Source of the DNA: Streptococcus mitis
GTDB lineage: Bacteria; Bacillota; Bacilli; Lactobacillales; Streptococcaceae
Reading direction: 5' to 3'
Assembly (NCBI RefSeq): GCF_002860865.1
Contig: NZ_PKIE01000004.1
Location: 59,464 to 123,463, forward strand
DNA: 64,000 bases
Positions 37,001-43,866 of the stretch are shown here, in pieces. Below the pieces are notes generated by a model that was given only the letters and a program-made list of their open reading frames with translations, did not search any database and was not told the DNA's origin. Within the stretch, counting starts at the first letter, position 1. Each line of letters starts with the position of its first letter. The translations under genes were made by a program, and so were the position numbers.

Positions 37001-37651
37001 GGAAAAGAAATGAGTTCAACGATAGTGTCGGAAGAAGATTTTATTTTACCTGTCTATAAGGGGGAATTAGAAAAAGGCTATCAATTTGATGGCTGGGAAA
37101 TTTCTGGTGTCGAAGGGAAAAAAGACGCTGGCTATGTTATTAATGTATCAAAAGATACCCTTATAAAACCTGTATTCAAGAAAATAGAGGAGAAAAAGGA
37201 GGAGGAAAATAAACCTACTTTTGATGTATCGAAAAAGAAAGATAAGGTGCAAGCAAATCATAGCCAATTAGATGAAAATTACAAAAAGGAGGATTTACAA
37301 AGAGAAAATCATTCACACAAATCTGATTCAACTAAGGATGTCACAGCTACAGTTCCTGTAAAAGTAAATTATAGTCAATTAGATGAAAGTCAAAGATCTG
37401 ATTCAACTGAGGATGTCAAAGTTACAGTTCCTGATGAAAATGATAAAAACTTTGAAAATAAGAAGGAAGTTTATCTTAATGAACCAGAGAACATAGATAA
37501 TAAACATACCAATATTGATAGTAAATCAACTACTAACAATGATAGGTTGCCAAAAACCGGAACAGTTAGCGAAGTCTTCACGTCATTAGTTGCCGGAATA
37601 ATGTTTACTGTAGGTGCATTTCTTGGATTGAAGAAAAAAGATCAAGATTAA
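31082..37651 (+). CDS. prtA: Cell-wall-anchored subtilisin-like serine protease PrtA
   Basis: 2189 residues. A signal peptide (about 1-27) and an acidic linker are followed by an inhibitor I9-type prodomain (about 120-195) and an S8 peptidase domain with Asp235 (NIDTGTD), His302 (DPHGMHIAG) and Ser693 (GTSMATP), with a PA-type insert between His and Ser. A C5a-peptidase-like Fn3 region (about 780-930) and a long repeat-free stalk follow, then a repeat-like acidic tail and LPKTG at 2156-2160 with hydrophobic and charged tail. The pneumococcal homologue, about 2140 residues, is a surface virulence protein and lactoferrin-derived apolactoferrin processor. The gene is much richer in A+T and AGA arginine codons than its neighbours. 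Confidence 0.95.
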   Translation: MKKSTVLSLTTAAVILAAYVPNEVILADTSSSEDSLKISDKEKVVGKQNENKEKLEDIHNAIETSKDTEEKKTTVIEEKEVVSKESVRDNKTSNEEEKIKEDSNQSQEDKADSSASKDPESPKKEDKLVYIAEFKDKESVEKAIKELSNLKDTKVLYTYDTVFNGVAIETTPDNLDKIKLIEGISSVERSQKVQPMMNHARKEIGVEEAIDYLKSINAPFGKNFDGRGMVISNIDTGTDYRHKAMRIDDDAKGSMRFKKEDLKGTDKNFWLSDKIPHAFNYYNGGKITVEKADDGSDYFDPHGMHIAGILAGNDTEKDIKNFNGIDGIAPNAQIFSYKMYSDAGSGFAGDETMFHAIEDSIKHNVDVVSVSSGFTGTGLVGEKYWEAIRALRKAGIPMVVATGNYATSASSSSWDLVANNNLKMTDTGNVTRTAAHEDAIAVASAKNQTVEFDKVNIGGENFKYRNIGAFFDKNKITTNEDGSKAPDKLKFVYIGKGQDQDLIGLDLKGKIAVMDRIYTKDLKDAFKRATDKGARGIMVVNTVNYYNRDNWTELPAMGYEEDEGTTSQVFSISGDDGVKLWNMINPDKKTEVKRNSKEDFKDKLDQYYPIDMASYNSNKPNVGDEKEIDFKFAPDTDKELYKEDIIVPAGSTSWGPRTDLLLKPDVSAPGKNIKSTLNVINGKSTYGYMSGTSMATPVVAASTVLIRPKLKEMLERPVLKNLKGDDKIDLTSLTKIALQNTARPMMDATSWKEKSQYFASPRQQGAGLINVANALRNEVVATFKNTDSKGLVNSYGSISLKEIKGDKKYFTIKLHNTSNRPLTFKVSASAITTDALTDRLKLDETYKDEKSPDGKQIVPEIHPEKIKGANITFEHDTFTISPNSSFDLNAVINVGEAKNKNKFVESFIHFESVEEMEALNSNGKKINFQPSLSMPLMGFAGNWNHEPILDKWAWEEGSKSKTMEGYDDDGKPKIPGTLNKGIGGEHGIDKFNPAGVIQNRKDKNTTSLDQNPELFAFNNEGINAPSSSGSNIAKIYPLDSNGNPQDAQLERGLTPSPLVLRSAEEGMISIVNTNKEGENQRDLKVISREHFVKGILNSKRNDAKGIKSSKLKVWGDLKWDGLIYNPRGREENAPESKDNQDPATRIRGQFEPIAEGQYFYKFKYRLTKDYPWQVSYIPVKIDNTAPKIVSIDFSNPEKIKLITKDTYHKVKDQYKNETLFARDQKEHPEKFDEIANEVWYAGAALVNEDGEVEKNLEVTYAGEGQGRNRKLDKDGNTIYEINGAGDLRGKIIEVIALDGSSNFTKIHRIKFADHADEKGMISYYLVDPDQDSSKYQKLGEISESKFKNLENRKEDSLKKDTTEEENHQDNEESIEEKSSLTIHKTISTIREFESKDLKKLIKKKFREVDDFTSETGKRTEEYDYKYDDKGNIIAYDDGSALEYETEKLDEIKSKIYGVLSPSKDGHFEILGKISNVSKNAKVYYGNKYKSIEIKTTKYDSHSKTMIFDLYANINDIVDGLAFSGDMRFFVKDDDQIKAETKIRMPEKNKETKTEYPYASSYGNVIELGEGDLSKNKPNNLTDMESGKIYSDSEKQQYLLKDNIILRKGYALKVTTYNPGKTDMLEGNGVYNKEDIAKIQKTNPNLRVLSEKIIYADSRNVEDGRSTQSVLMSALDGFNIVRYQVFRFKMNDKGEAIDKDGNLVTDPSKLVLFGKDDKEYTGEDKSNVEAIKEDGSTLFIDAKPVNLSMDKNYFNPSKSNKIYVRNPEFYLRGKISDKGGFNWELRVNESVVDNYLIYGDLHIDNTRDFNVKLNVKDGDIMDWGMKDYKANGFPDKVTDMDGNVYLKTGYSDLNAKAVGVHYQFLYDNVKPEVNIDPKGNTSIEYADGKSVVFNINDKRNNGFDGEIQDKHIYVNGKEYKSFDDIKQLTDKTLNIKIVVKDFARNTTVKEFILNKDTGEVSELKAHTVTVTIQNGKEMSSTIVSEEDFILPVYKGELEKGYQFDGWEISGVEGKKDAGYVINVSKDTLIKPVFKKIEEKKEEENKPTFDVSKKKDKVQANHSQLDENYKKEDLQRENHSHKSDSTKDVTATVPVKVNYSQLDESQRSDSTEDVKVTVPDENDKNFENKKEVYLNEPENIDNKHTNIDSKSTTNNDRLPKTGTVSEVFTSLVAGIMFTVGAFLGLKKKDQD

Positions 37652-37830
37652 GACAAAAGCTATAGAAAAATGGTTTGTGTACTGAGATTAGATAGTGTGA
37701 TGATGAAACAATTTTGTGAAAATAGCCATTTATAACTCAATTATTTAGTTTACTTTACTATTGATACTCTTTTTGGATTTATTAATGGACTTAGTTTTGA
37801 CAACTAATGAATTGATTGAAAGGGTTAGTA

Positions 37831-37859
37831 TTGACAATATTGGTCATATTAATTAGAAA
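37831..37859 (+). promoter_or_regulatory. Possible promoter downstream of prtA
   Basis: Perfect TTGACA, a 17-bp spacer and a weaker TAGAAA at 37854-37859. It would start a short RNA near 37866. Confidence 0.35.
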
Positions 37860-37865
37860 ATAGAG

Positions 37866-37946
37866 TCTATCAAAATTTAAAGGTTAATGGAGGTGATGAG
37901 ACAATTTCAAGGAATTAAGTAGCGTTTGGTTGCTTAATTCCTTTTT
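37866..37946 (+). ncRNA. Candidate 80-nt small RNA with an anti-16S-complementary motif
   Basis: Between the promoter at 37831 and a strong terminator lies GGAGGTGAT, complementary to nine bases of the 16S rRNA 3' end, with no good ORF (ATG follows after only 2 nt and opens 8 codons). CiaR-type TTTAAG repeats, which mark csRNA promoters, were not found. The hairpin could instead simply terminate prtA. Confidence 0.3.
37909..37946 (+). terminator. Strong terminator in the prtA 3' region
   Basis: An 11-bp perfect stem (AAGGAATTAAG with CTTAATTCCTT) followed by TTTATTT. It is the first clear terminator after the prtA stop, 258 bp downstream. Confidence 0.85.
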
Positions 37947-38138
37947 ATTTGGAAGGAAGTTTTTCACCTGCTTCCTTATTTTATTGCTATTATTCAACCA
38001 CTTAGACCGATATAGAGACCAGATAGGCAAAAGAACTTGTTCTTGAAACTGACCTCTGCTATAATGATTTGTGTAAGGGACGGGAGGCATCAATATCAGA
38101 TAACTCAAGTTCCTAAAAACGAAATTGGAGATAAAGAA

Positions 38139-38450
38139 ATGAAAAAAATATTGGGGATTGTATTTTTAGTGGCAGCAGCGACAGTATTGTATTTTGGTTC
38201 TGTTGGCTGGCCAACTTTGGACATTAACCTCTGGTCATTGATTCCGGTAGGCTTGTTCCTCTTTTTCACTCTAGAGAATCTTTTGAAAAAGGATTACAAG
38301 GCTAGTCTGATGTGTTTGATTATTGACTTTATTATTGCGAATGCAATTTTGGACCTTTTGCCAATTTCAAGTGGCTTGGTGATTGGAGCAGGTGTGCTAG
38401 CTTGTGTAGGTATTGGCTCTCTATTTCCTGATAAAGAAAATAGGAATTGA
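38139..38450 (+). CDS. Small LiaF/DUF5668-like membrane protein
   Basis: A 103-residue protein with four predicted helices (about 4-20, 28-46, 54-74, 78-95). Length and hydrophobic pattern resemble the transmembrane domain seen in LiaF-type proteins. The frame is open from 38037, but the ATG at 38139 has TTGGAGA upstream and starts the typical KKILGIVFLV segment. The promoter is probably TTGTTC-N17-TATAAT (38037-38065), with a leader of about 67 nt. The function is unknown; an envelope role is inferred only from the fold. Confidence 0.65.
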   Translation: MKKILGIVFLVAAATVLYFGSVGWPTLDINLWSLIPVGLFLFFTLENLLKKDYKASLMCLIIDFIIANAILDLLPISSGLVIGAGVLACVGIGSLFPDKENRN

Positions 38451-38469
38451 TGAAAAAGTATATAAAGAA

Positions 38470-38513
38470 AAAAACACTTCAATCACTGTATTCAGTTTGA
38501 TTGAGGTGTTTTT
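38470..38513. terminator. Bidirectional terminator between convergent genes
   Basis: A stem of about 15 bp (ACACTTCAATCA with TGATTGAGGTGT, extended by A/T runs) with A tract on one side and T tract on the other. Confidence 0.85.
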
Positions 38514-38524
38514 GATTTAGTTTT

Positions 38525-38878
38525 TTATTTCTGAGCCATCAATTCAACAATCATCTCGATATACATGACAAGGATTACTAAGAATCCTGCACGCCAGAAG
38601 AATTTGATGAATTTAGGATAGTAAAAGCTACGTTTTTTCAAAAGAAAGAAAAAAACGAGAATAATGGCTAGGAGTGAGAGGGCTAGGCCCAGTCTAGGGA
38701 GGAAATTATGGGTAAAGGTTTTAGCTGTAATCAGGTAATACTCAAATACCAAGACTGGAAAGGCCAAATCCGCAAAATTTCGTCCTAGTTTTTTTAATCT
38801 AAAAAGTTTGGTTATGATGATGCAGACTACTAAAGTCAGTATCAATAATAAAATAGATGCTAATTTCATTAAAATCAT
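38525..38878 (-). CDS. DUF3397-like membrane protein
   Basis: A 117-residue protein from the ATG at 38878 with four hydrophobic helices and a basic loop (KLFRLKKLGRNF). It fits the small DUF3397 membrane family; the function is unknown. An ATG at 38884 would add two residues but abuts the -10 box TACAAT (38890-38885) and would not be transcribed, so I chose 38878, 6 nt after that box. No RBS is present, again suggesting leaderless translation. Confidence 0.65.
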   Translation of the reverse strand: MILMKLASILLLILTLVVCIIITKLFRLKKLGRNFADLAFPVLVFEYYLITAKTFTHNFLPRLGLALSLLAIILVFFFLLKKRSFYYPKFIKFFWRAGFLVILVMYIEMIVELMAQK

Positions 38879-38884
38879 ATCCAT

Positions 38885-38893
38885 ATTGTATCA
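38885..38893 (-). promoter_or_regulatory. Extended -10 promoter of the DUF3397-like gene
   Basis: Minus strand TGATACAAT; the ATG at 38878 follows after 6 nt. The -35 region is weak. Confidence 0.5.
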
Positions 38894-38948
38894 TAAAAAA
38901 TTGCTAAAGGAAACGAGAAACAGAGGAATTTATAGGAAAGTCAGGCTT

Positions 38949-38977
38949 TTGAGATTGTGGGTGATTTTTGTTATAAT
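38949..38977 (+). promoter_or_regulatory. Promoter of the mnmL-mnmM operon, leaderless geometry
   Basis: TTGAGA, a 17-bp spacer, perfect TATAAT with an extended TGT just before it. The ATG at 38985 follows after 7 nt, with no RBS. It is back to back with the DUF3397 promoter. Confidence 0.7.
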
Positions 38978-38984
38978 GAAAGTT

Positions 38985-39932
38985 ATGAAATCTTATAATA
39001 CCTTGAATGATTATTATCGAAAACTCTTTGGAGAAAAGACCTTTAAAGTCCCTATTGATGCGGGGTTTGACTGTCCCAATCGTGATGGGACTGTGGCTCA
39101 TGGAGGCTGTACTTTTTGTACAGTTTCAGGTTCTGGAGATGCTATCGTAGCACCGGATGCGCCTATTCGTGAGCAATTTTATAAGGAAATTGACTTTATG
39201 CACCGTAAGTGGCCGGATGTTCAGAAGTATCTGGTTTATTTTCAAAATTTTACCAACACCCATGAAAAGGTAGAAATCATCCGAGAGCGCTATGAGCAGG
39301 CTATCAATGAGCCAGGTGTGGTAGGAATCAATATCGGAACACGCCCAGACTGTTTACCAGACGAAACCATCGAATATTTGGCTGAGTTGTCGGAGCGAAT
39401 GCATGTGACGGTTGAATTGGGCTTGCAGACCACTTATGAAACAACCTCTGACCTGATTAACCGTGCCCACTCTTATGAGTTGTACGTGGAGACGGTCAAG
39501 CGTTTGAGAAAGTATCCCAAGATTGAGATTGTTTCCCATCTTATTAATGGCTTGCCTGGTGAAACCTATGAGATGATGATTGAAAATGTCCGTCGCTGTG
39601 TCACGGATAACGATATTCAAGGGATTAAACTGCATTTGCTCCATCTTATGACAAATACTCGTATGCAACGAGATTACCACGAAGGACGTTTACAGTTGAT
39701 GAGTCAGGACGAATATGTTAAGGTCATCTGTGATCAACTGGAAATCATTCCCAAGCATATCGTTATCCATCGAATCACAGGAGATGCACCTAGAGATATG
39801 CTGATTGGGCCTATGTGGAGCCTCAATAAATGGGAAGTGCTAAATGCTATTGAAACTGAAATGCGACGTCGTGGAAGTGTTCAAGGATGCAAGGCTGTAA
39901 AACAGGAGTTTGAAAATGAAAAGACCACTTGA
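38985..39932 (+). CDS. mnmL: Radical SAM protein, YtqA/MnmL type (TIGR01212-like)
   Basis: 315 residues. The iron-sulfur cluster cysteines are Cys30, Cys42 and Cys45 (FDCPNRDG and GCTFC), followed by a radical SAM barrel with IGTRPDCL and VELGLQT. From recalled literature, the Bacillus homologue YtqA (MnmL) works with YtqB (MnmM) in forming mnm5s2U at tRNA wobble position 34 in Gram-positives lacking MnmC. The next gene here is exactly YtqB-like and overlaps it by 17 nt. Translation starts 7 nt after a TATAAT box; residues upstream of 38985 would not be transcribed. Confidence 0.85.
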   Translation: MKSYNTLNDYYRKLFGEKTFKVPIDAGFDCPNRDGTVAHGGCTFCTVSGSGDAIVAPDAPIREQFYKEIDFMHRKWPDVQKYLVYFQNFTNTHEKVEIIRERYEQAINEPGVVGINIGTRPDCLPDETIEYLAELSERMHVTVELGLQTTYETTSDLINRAHSYELYVETVKRLRKYPKIEIVSHLINGLPGETYEMMIENVRRCVTDNDIQGIKLHLLHLMTNTRMQRDYHEGRLQLMSQDEYVKVICDQLEIIPKHIVIHRITGDAPRDMLIGPMWSLNKWEVLNAIETEMRRRGSVQGCKAVKQEFENEKTT

Positions 39933-40473
39933 GATGGCACATGATTTTTTGGCTGAAGTAGTTACAAAAGAGGATATCGTAGTGGATGCGACTATGGGAA
40001 ATGGCCATGACACGCTTTTTCTGGCCAAGCTAGCCAAGCAAGTCTATGCTTTTGATATTCAGGAACAAGCCTTGGAAAAGACCAAGGAGCATTTGAACCA
40101 AGCTGGAATGACAAATGCCCAGTTAATCTTGCAAGGTCATGAGACACTGGACCAGTTTGTGACAGAAGCCAAGGCAGGGATTTTCAATCTGGGCTATTTA
40201 CCATCAGCTGATAAGTCTGTCATCACCCGACCTCAGACGACTATTGAAGCATTAGAAAAGCTGTGTAGCTTACTTGTCAAAGGTGGACGAATTGCTATTA
40301 TGATCTACTACGGTCATAATGGAGGAGATCTCGAGAGGGATGCTGTCTTGGATTTTGTTAGCCAGTTGAACCAACAAGAGTACACAGTTGCCATTTACCG
40401 AACTTTAAACCAAGTCAACAACCCACCGTTTTTAGTAATGATTGAAAAATTAGAGAGATATAGACATGGATAA
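39916..40473 (+). CDS. mnmM: Class I SAM-dependent methyltransferase, YtqB/MnmM type
   Basis: A 185-residue Rossmann methyltransferase with SAM motif VVDATMGNGHDTLFLA and catalytic-type NLGYLPSADK. YtqB homologues (MnmM) methylate nm5s2U34 in tRNA to mnm5s2U34. An AGGAG site 7 nt before the ATG at 39916 decides the start; an upstream TTG at 39910 is less likely. It overlaps the radical SAM gene by 17 nt and the next small ORF by 8 nt, so the three form one operon. Confidence 0.88.
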   Translation: MKRPLEMAHDFLAEVVTKEDIVVDATMGNGHDTLFLAKLAKQVYAFDIQEQALEKTKEHLNQAGMTNAQLILQGHETLDQFVTEAKAGIFNLGYLPSADKSVITRPQTTIEALEKLCSLLVKGGRIAIMIYYGHNGGDLERDAVLDFVSQLNQQEYTVAIYRTLNQVNNPPFLVMIEKLERYRHG

Positions 40474-40720
40474 ACAATACCTACGTGAAAAGCTGGATAC
40501 CATGCGCCAGAATTTTGTTGAATCAACCCACCATGAACGAGCGGTAGGCGTGCTAGATCAAGCGCATATGAGCAAAAAAATGCTTAAAATCAAGAAAAAA
40601 TTAGTTGCTCTTGAAATGGAACGGTGCCAGAGAAAAATTGAGCACAAAGACTGTTCCAAGATTGACCAAAAAATCAAAGAGCAGAAGGAGATATTTGAAT
40701 CTTGTTGTAAAAAAGATTAA
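40466..40720 (+). CDS. Small basic coiled-coil protein, unknown
   Basis: 84 residues, Lys/Glu rich, with two long helices likely (about 25-50 and 55-78) and three Cys, two adjacent near the C-terminus (ESCCKKD). No family recognised. It overlaps mnmM by 8 nt and is followed within 11 nt by the antiporter gene, so it is translated as part of the operon. RBS-like GAGAGATATAG precedes the ATG. Confidence 0.65.
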   Translation: MDKQYLREKLDTMRQNFVESTHHERAVGVLDQAHMSKKMLKIKKKLVALEMERCQRKIEHKDCSKIDQKIKEQKEIFESCCKKD

Positions 40721-40731
40721 GGAGGTCTTGC

Positions 40732-42786
40732 GTGGAATTACTGATTTACCTCATCCTATTTTTAGTGGTCTTGATTGTCTCAAGTACAACCAATAAACTC
40801 CTGCCCTTTTTGCCTCTCCCTTTGGTGCAAATTCTTTTGGGAATTGTGATTGGTCTCTTTTTACCCAATACCGACTTTCACCTCAATACAGAGTTGTTTT
40901 TGGCCCTGGTTATCGGGCCCTTGCTTTTTCGAGAGTCGGAAGAAGCGGACATTACAGCTATTTTAAAACACTGGCGAATCATTGTTTATCTCATATTTCC
41001 AGTGATTTTTATCTCGACCCTGAGTTTGGGTGGCTTGGCCCATCTTCTTTGGCTCAGTCTCCCCTTGGCGGCTTGCTTGGCTGTTGGGGTAGCTCTTGGC
41101 CCTACGGACTTGGTTGCCTTTGCTTCTCTTTCGGAGCGTTTTAGCTTTCCTAAGCGCGTGTCCAATATCCTCAAAGGTGAAGGTCTCTTGAATGATGCTT
41201 CTGGCTTGGTGGCTTTTCAGGTGGCCTTGGCGGCTTGGACAACTGGAGCCTTTTCCCTTGGACAAGCTGGTAGCTCGCTCATCTTTTCAATTCTAGGTGG
41301 TTTTTTGATTGGCTTTTTAACAGCCATGACCAATCGTTTCCTCCATACTTTTTTGTTAAGTGTGCGCGCAACGGATATTGCCAGCGAACTTTTATTAGAA
41401 TTGAGTTTGCCTCTGGTGACCTTCTTCCTGGCAGAAGAAGTTCATGTTTCAGGGATTATTGCCGTTGTGGTTGCTGGGATTTTAAAGGCAAGCCGTTTTA
41501 AGAAAATTACACTTCTAGAAGCCCAAGTGGATACGGTGACTGAGACAGTCTGGCATACAGTGACTTTTATGCTCAACGGTTCTGTCTTTGTGATTTTGGG
41601 AATAGAGTTGGAAATGATAGCAGAGCCTATTTTAACCAATCCAATTTATAATCCTCTACTCTTGCTGGTATCTCTTGTCGCCCTTACCTTTGTCCTCTTT
41701 GCTATTCGTTTTGTCATGATTTATTGCTACTATGCCTATAGAACCAGACGTCTCAAGAAAAAGCTAAATAAGTATATGAAGGACATGCTTCTTTTGACCT
41801 TTTCAGGTGTCAAGGGAACGGTGTCGATTGCTACGATTCTTTTGATACCAAGTAATCTAGAGCAGGAGTATCCTCTCTTACTTTTCCTTGTCGCAGGTGT
41901 GACGCTTGTCAGCTTTTTAACAGGCCTCGTGGTCTTGCCTCATCTTTCTGATGAACAGGAAGAAAGCAAGGATTATCTCATGCATATCGGCATTTTGAAT
42001 GAAGTAACGCTAGAGTTGGAAAAAGAGTTGGAAGGCACCAGAAATAAACTTCCCCTCTATGCGGCTATTGACAATTATCATGGACGTATTGAAAATCTCA
42101 TCCTGAGCCAAGAAAATAAGGGGGCTCAAGAAGACTGGGAGGCCTTAAAACTTCTCATCCTCAGTATTGAAAGTGATGGTCTAGAACAGGCCTACGAAGA
42201 AGGCAAGATGAGTGAGCGTGCCTATCGAGTTTATCAACGTTATTTGAAAAACATGGAACAAAGTATCAATCGCAAGTTTGCTTCACGATTGACCTATTAT
42301 TTCCTTGTTTCCTTGCGGATTTTACGTTTTCTCCTTCACGAAGTCTTTACCTTAGGAAAGACCTTTCGCAGTTGGAAAAATGAAGAATCACAGAAACTTA
42401 GAGCCCTTGACTATGACCAAATTGCAGAGCTCTATCTAGAAAATACAGAGATGATTATCGAAAGTTTGGAGAACCTTAAAGGGGTTTATAAGAGTTCTTT
42501 AATCAGCTTCATGCAGGATTCTCGTCTCCGAGAAACAGCTATCATCACCAGTGGTGCCTTTGTCGAACGGGTTATCAATCGTGTTAAACCCAACAATATC
42601 GATGAAATGCTGAGAGGCTATTATTTGGAGCGCAAGTTGATATTCGAATATGAAGAAAAACGATTGATTACGACCAAGTATGCCAAGAAGTTACGACAAA
42701 ATGTCAATAACTTAGAGAACTATTCCTTGAAGGAAGCTGCCAATACCCTGCCTTATGATATGATGGAATTGGTAAGAAGAAATTAG
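40732..42786 (+). CDS. Na+/H+ antiporter, CPA1 (NhaP-like) family
   Basis: 684 residues. About 12 transmembrane helices in the first 415 residues carry the ion-binding region GPTDLVAFASL and GEGLLNDASGLVAF, matching the acidic motifs of CPA1 exchangers. A long cytosolic C-terminal domain (about 420-684), predicted helical, probably regulates transport. The start is GTG with AAGGAGG upstream. It is the last gene of the mnmL-mnmM operon and supports sodium and pH homeostasis. Confidence 0.92.
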   Translation: MELLIYLILFLVVLIVSSTTNKLLPFLPLPLVQILLGIVIGLFLPNTDFHLNTELFLALVIGPLLFRESEEADITAILKHWRIIVYLIFPVIFISTLSLGGLAHLLWLSLPLAACLAVGVALGPTDLVAFASLSERFSFPKRVSNILKGEGLLNDASGLVAFQVALAAWTTGAFSLGQAGSSLIFSILGGFLIGFLTAMTNRFLHTFLLSVRATDIASELLLELSLPLVTFFLAEEVHVSGIIAVVVAGILKASRFKKITLLEAQVDTVTETVWHTVTFMLNGSVFVILGIELEMIAEPILTNPIYNPLLLLVSLVALTFVLFAIRFVMIYCYYAYRTRRLKKKLNKYMKDMLLLTFSGVKGTVSIATILLIPSNLEQEYPLLLFLVAGVTLVSFLTGLVVLPHLSDEQEESKDYLMHIGILNEVTLELEKELEGTRNKLPLYAAIDNYHGRIENLILSQENKGAQEDWEALKLLILSIESDGLEQAYEEGKMSERAYRVYQRYLKNMEQSINRKFASRLTYYFLVSLRILRFLLHEVFTLGKTFRSWKNEESQKLRALDYDQIAELYLENTEMIIESLENLKGVYKSSLISFMQDSRLRETAIITSGAFVERVINRVKPNNIDEMLRGYYLERKLIFEYEEKRLITTKYAKKLRQNVNNLENYSLKEAANTLPYDMMELVRRN

Positions 42787-42789
42787 TTA

Positions 42790-42902
42790 ATACTCTTCGA
42801 AAATCTCTTCAAACCACGTCAGCTTTATCTGCAACCTCAAAGCTGTGCTTTGAGCAACCTGCGGCTAGCTTCCTAGTTTGCTCTTTGATTTTCATTGAGT
42901 AT
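42790..42902 (+). repeat. BOX element with an internal deletion
   Basis: 113 bp; boxA is cut after CACGTCAGC and joins directly to the second half of a boxB (TTTATCTGCAACCTCAAAG). It probably arose from a two-boxB copy by deletion. Confidence 0.92.
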
Positions 42903-42927
42903 AAGATTGTAAGTGAAGGAGTGTGAT

Positions 42928-43788
42928 ATGAAAAAGTGGTGGAAAGAGCTGATAGACAAGCCTTTAGTAAAAGCTTTTTTGCATTATTATCAAGCATCAG
43001 ATAGTGAGTTGACCAGTGTCGCCGTAGCCTACTATTGGTTGATTTCGATTTTTCCCCTTCTTTTGGTGGTGGTCAATATCCTCCCTTATTTTCAGATTCC
43101 AGTTTCCAATTTTTTAAAGGTAGTCAATGAATTCTTGCCCGATACCATGTATGATGTGGTCGCAAAGATTATTACAGAAGTGCTGACCCAACCGTCAACG
43201 GGTTTATTGAGTTTTGCGGTTTTGTCAGCCCTCTGGACCTTTTCAAAATCCATGAATTTCCTACAGAAAGCCTTTAATAAAGCTTACGGAGTAGCAAAAA
43301 ATCGTGGGATGATTTCTCATCAACTCATGAGTTTGTTTGTCAGTTTTGGCTTACAGATTCTCTTTGCCTTGGCTCTATTTTTGAGTGTTTTTGGTCGCAT
43401 GCTTCTCAACCTTATCAAAAGTTACTGGAAATCGGATAGTCCTCTCTTTGATTATCTGCAAGACCTAACAGGCCCTTTGGTCTATGCTTTGATTTTTGCA
43501 ATCTTGGTCATGCTTTATTATTTCCTGCCTAATGTTAAGGTCCGACGAATTCGCTCTGTATTGCCGGGTAGTGCCTTTGTCATGCTGACTCTGGTCTTAC
43601 TACTTAATATCTTTTCAGTCTATGTCAACAATTATGTCAATCACCTAGTGGACGTCCGTTTTTTCAGTTCCATTGTCGTGGTGGTCATGATGTTCTGGTT
43701 TATTCTTATCGCTAAGATTTTGATTGTCGGTGCGGTAATAAATGCCAGTGTGCAGAGTTTGAAAGATCCGAGCTTGAGAACAGACTAA
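42928..43788 (+). CDS. YihY/BrkB-family inner membrane protein
   Basis: A 286-residue protein with about six helices and the family N-terminal region SVAVAYYWLISIFPLLLVV. The old label ribonuclease BN is incorrect for this family; the function is unknown. GAAGGAG before the ATG at 42928 sets the start, whereas an upstream ATG at 42913 overlaps the RBS. Confidence 0.85.
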   Translation: MKKWWKELIDKPLVKAFLHYYQASDSELTSVAVAYYWLISIFPLLLVVVNILPYFQIPVSNFLKVVNEFLPDTMYDVVAKIITEVLTQPSTGLLSFAVLSALWTFSKSMNFLQKAFNKAYGVAKNRGMISHQLMSLFVSFGLQILFALALFLSVFGRMLLNLIKSYWKSDSPLFDYLQDLTGPLVYALIFAILVMLYYFLPNVKVRRIRSVLPGSAFVMLTLVLLLNIFSVYVNNYVNHLVDVRFFSSIVVVVMMFWFILIAKILIVGAVINASVQSLKDPSLRTD

Positions 43789-43807
43789 TTTATTTTTTAT
43801 CTATTAC

Positions 43808-43856
43808 AAAACGCATACTATCAAGGTTTTATAATGCCTGATAATATGCGTTTTTT
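43808..43856. terminator. Bidirectional terminator, SPRITE-like repeat copy 2
   Basis: AAAACGCATACTATCAAGG pairs with CCTGATAATATGCGTTTT, with one mismatch and one bulge, between convergent yihY-like and queA genes. Confidence 0.85.
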
Positions 43857-43866
43857 CATTATGAAA

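Noticed and set aside
37831..37946. A CiaR-controlled csRNA
   Set aside because: No TTTAAG-N5-TTTAAG CiaR site is present before the candidate start, so that specific identity is not supported.
37884..38108. Minus-strand 74-codon ORF after prtA
   Set aside because: It overlaps the terminator hairpin and the promoter of the next gene and shows no family features.
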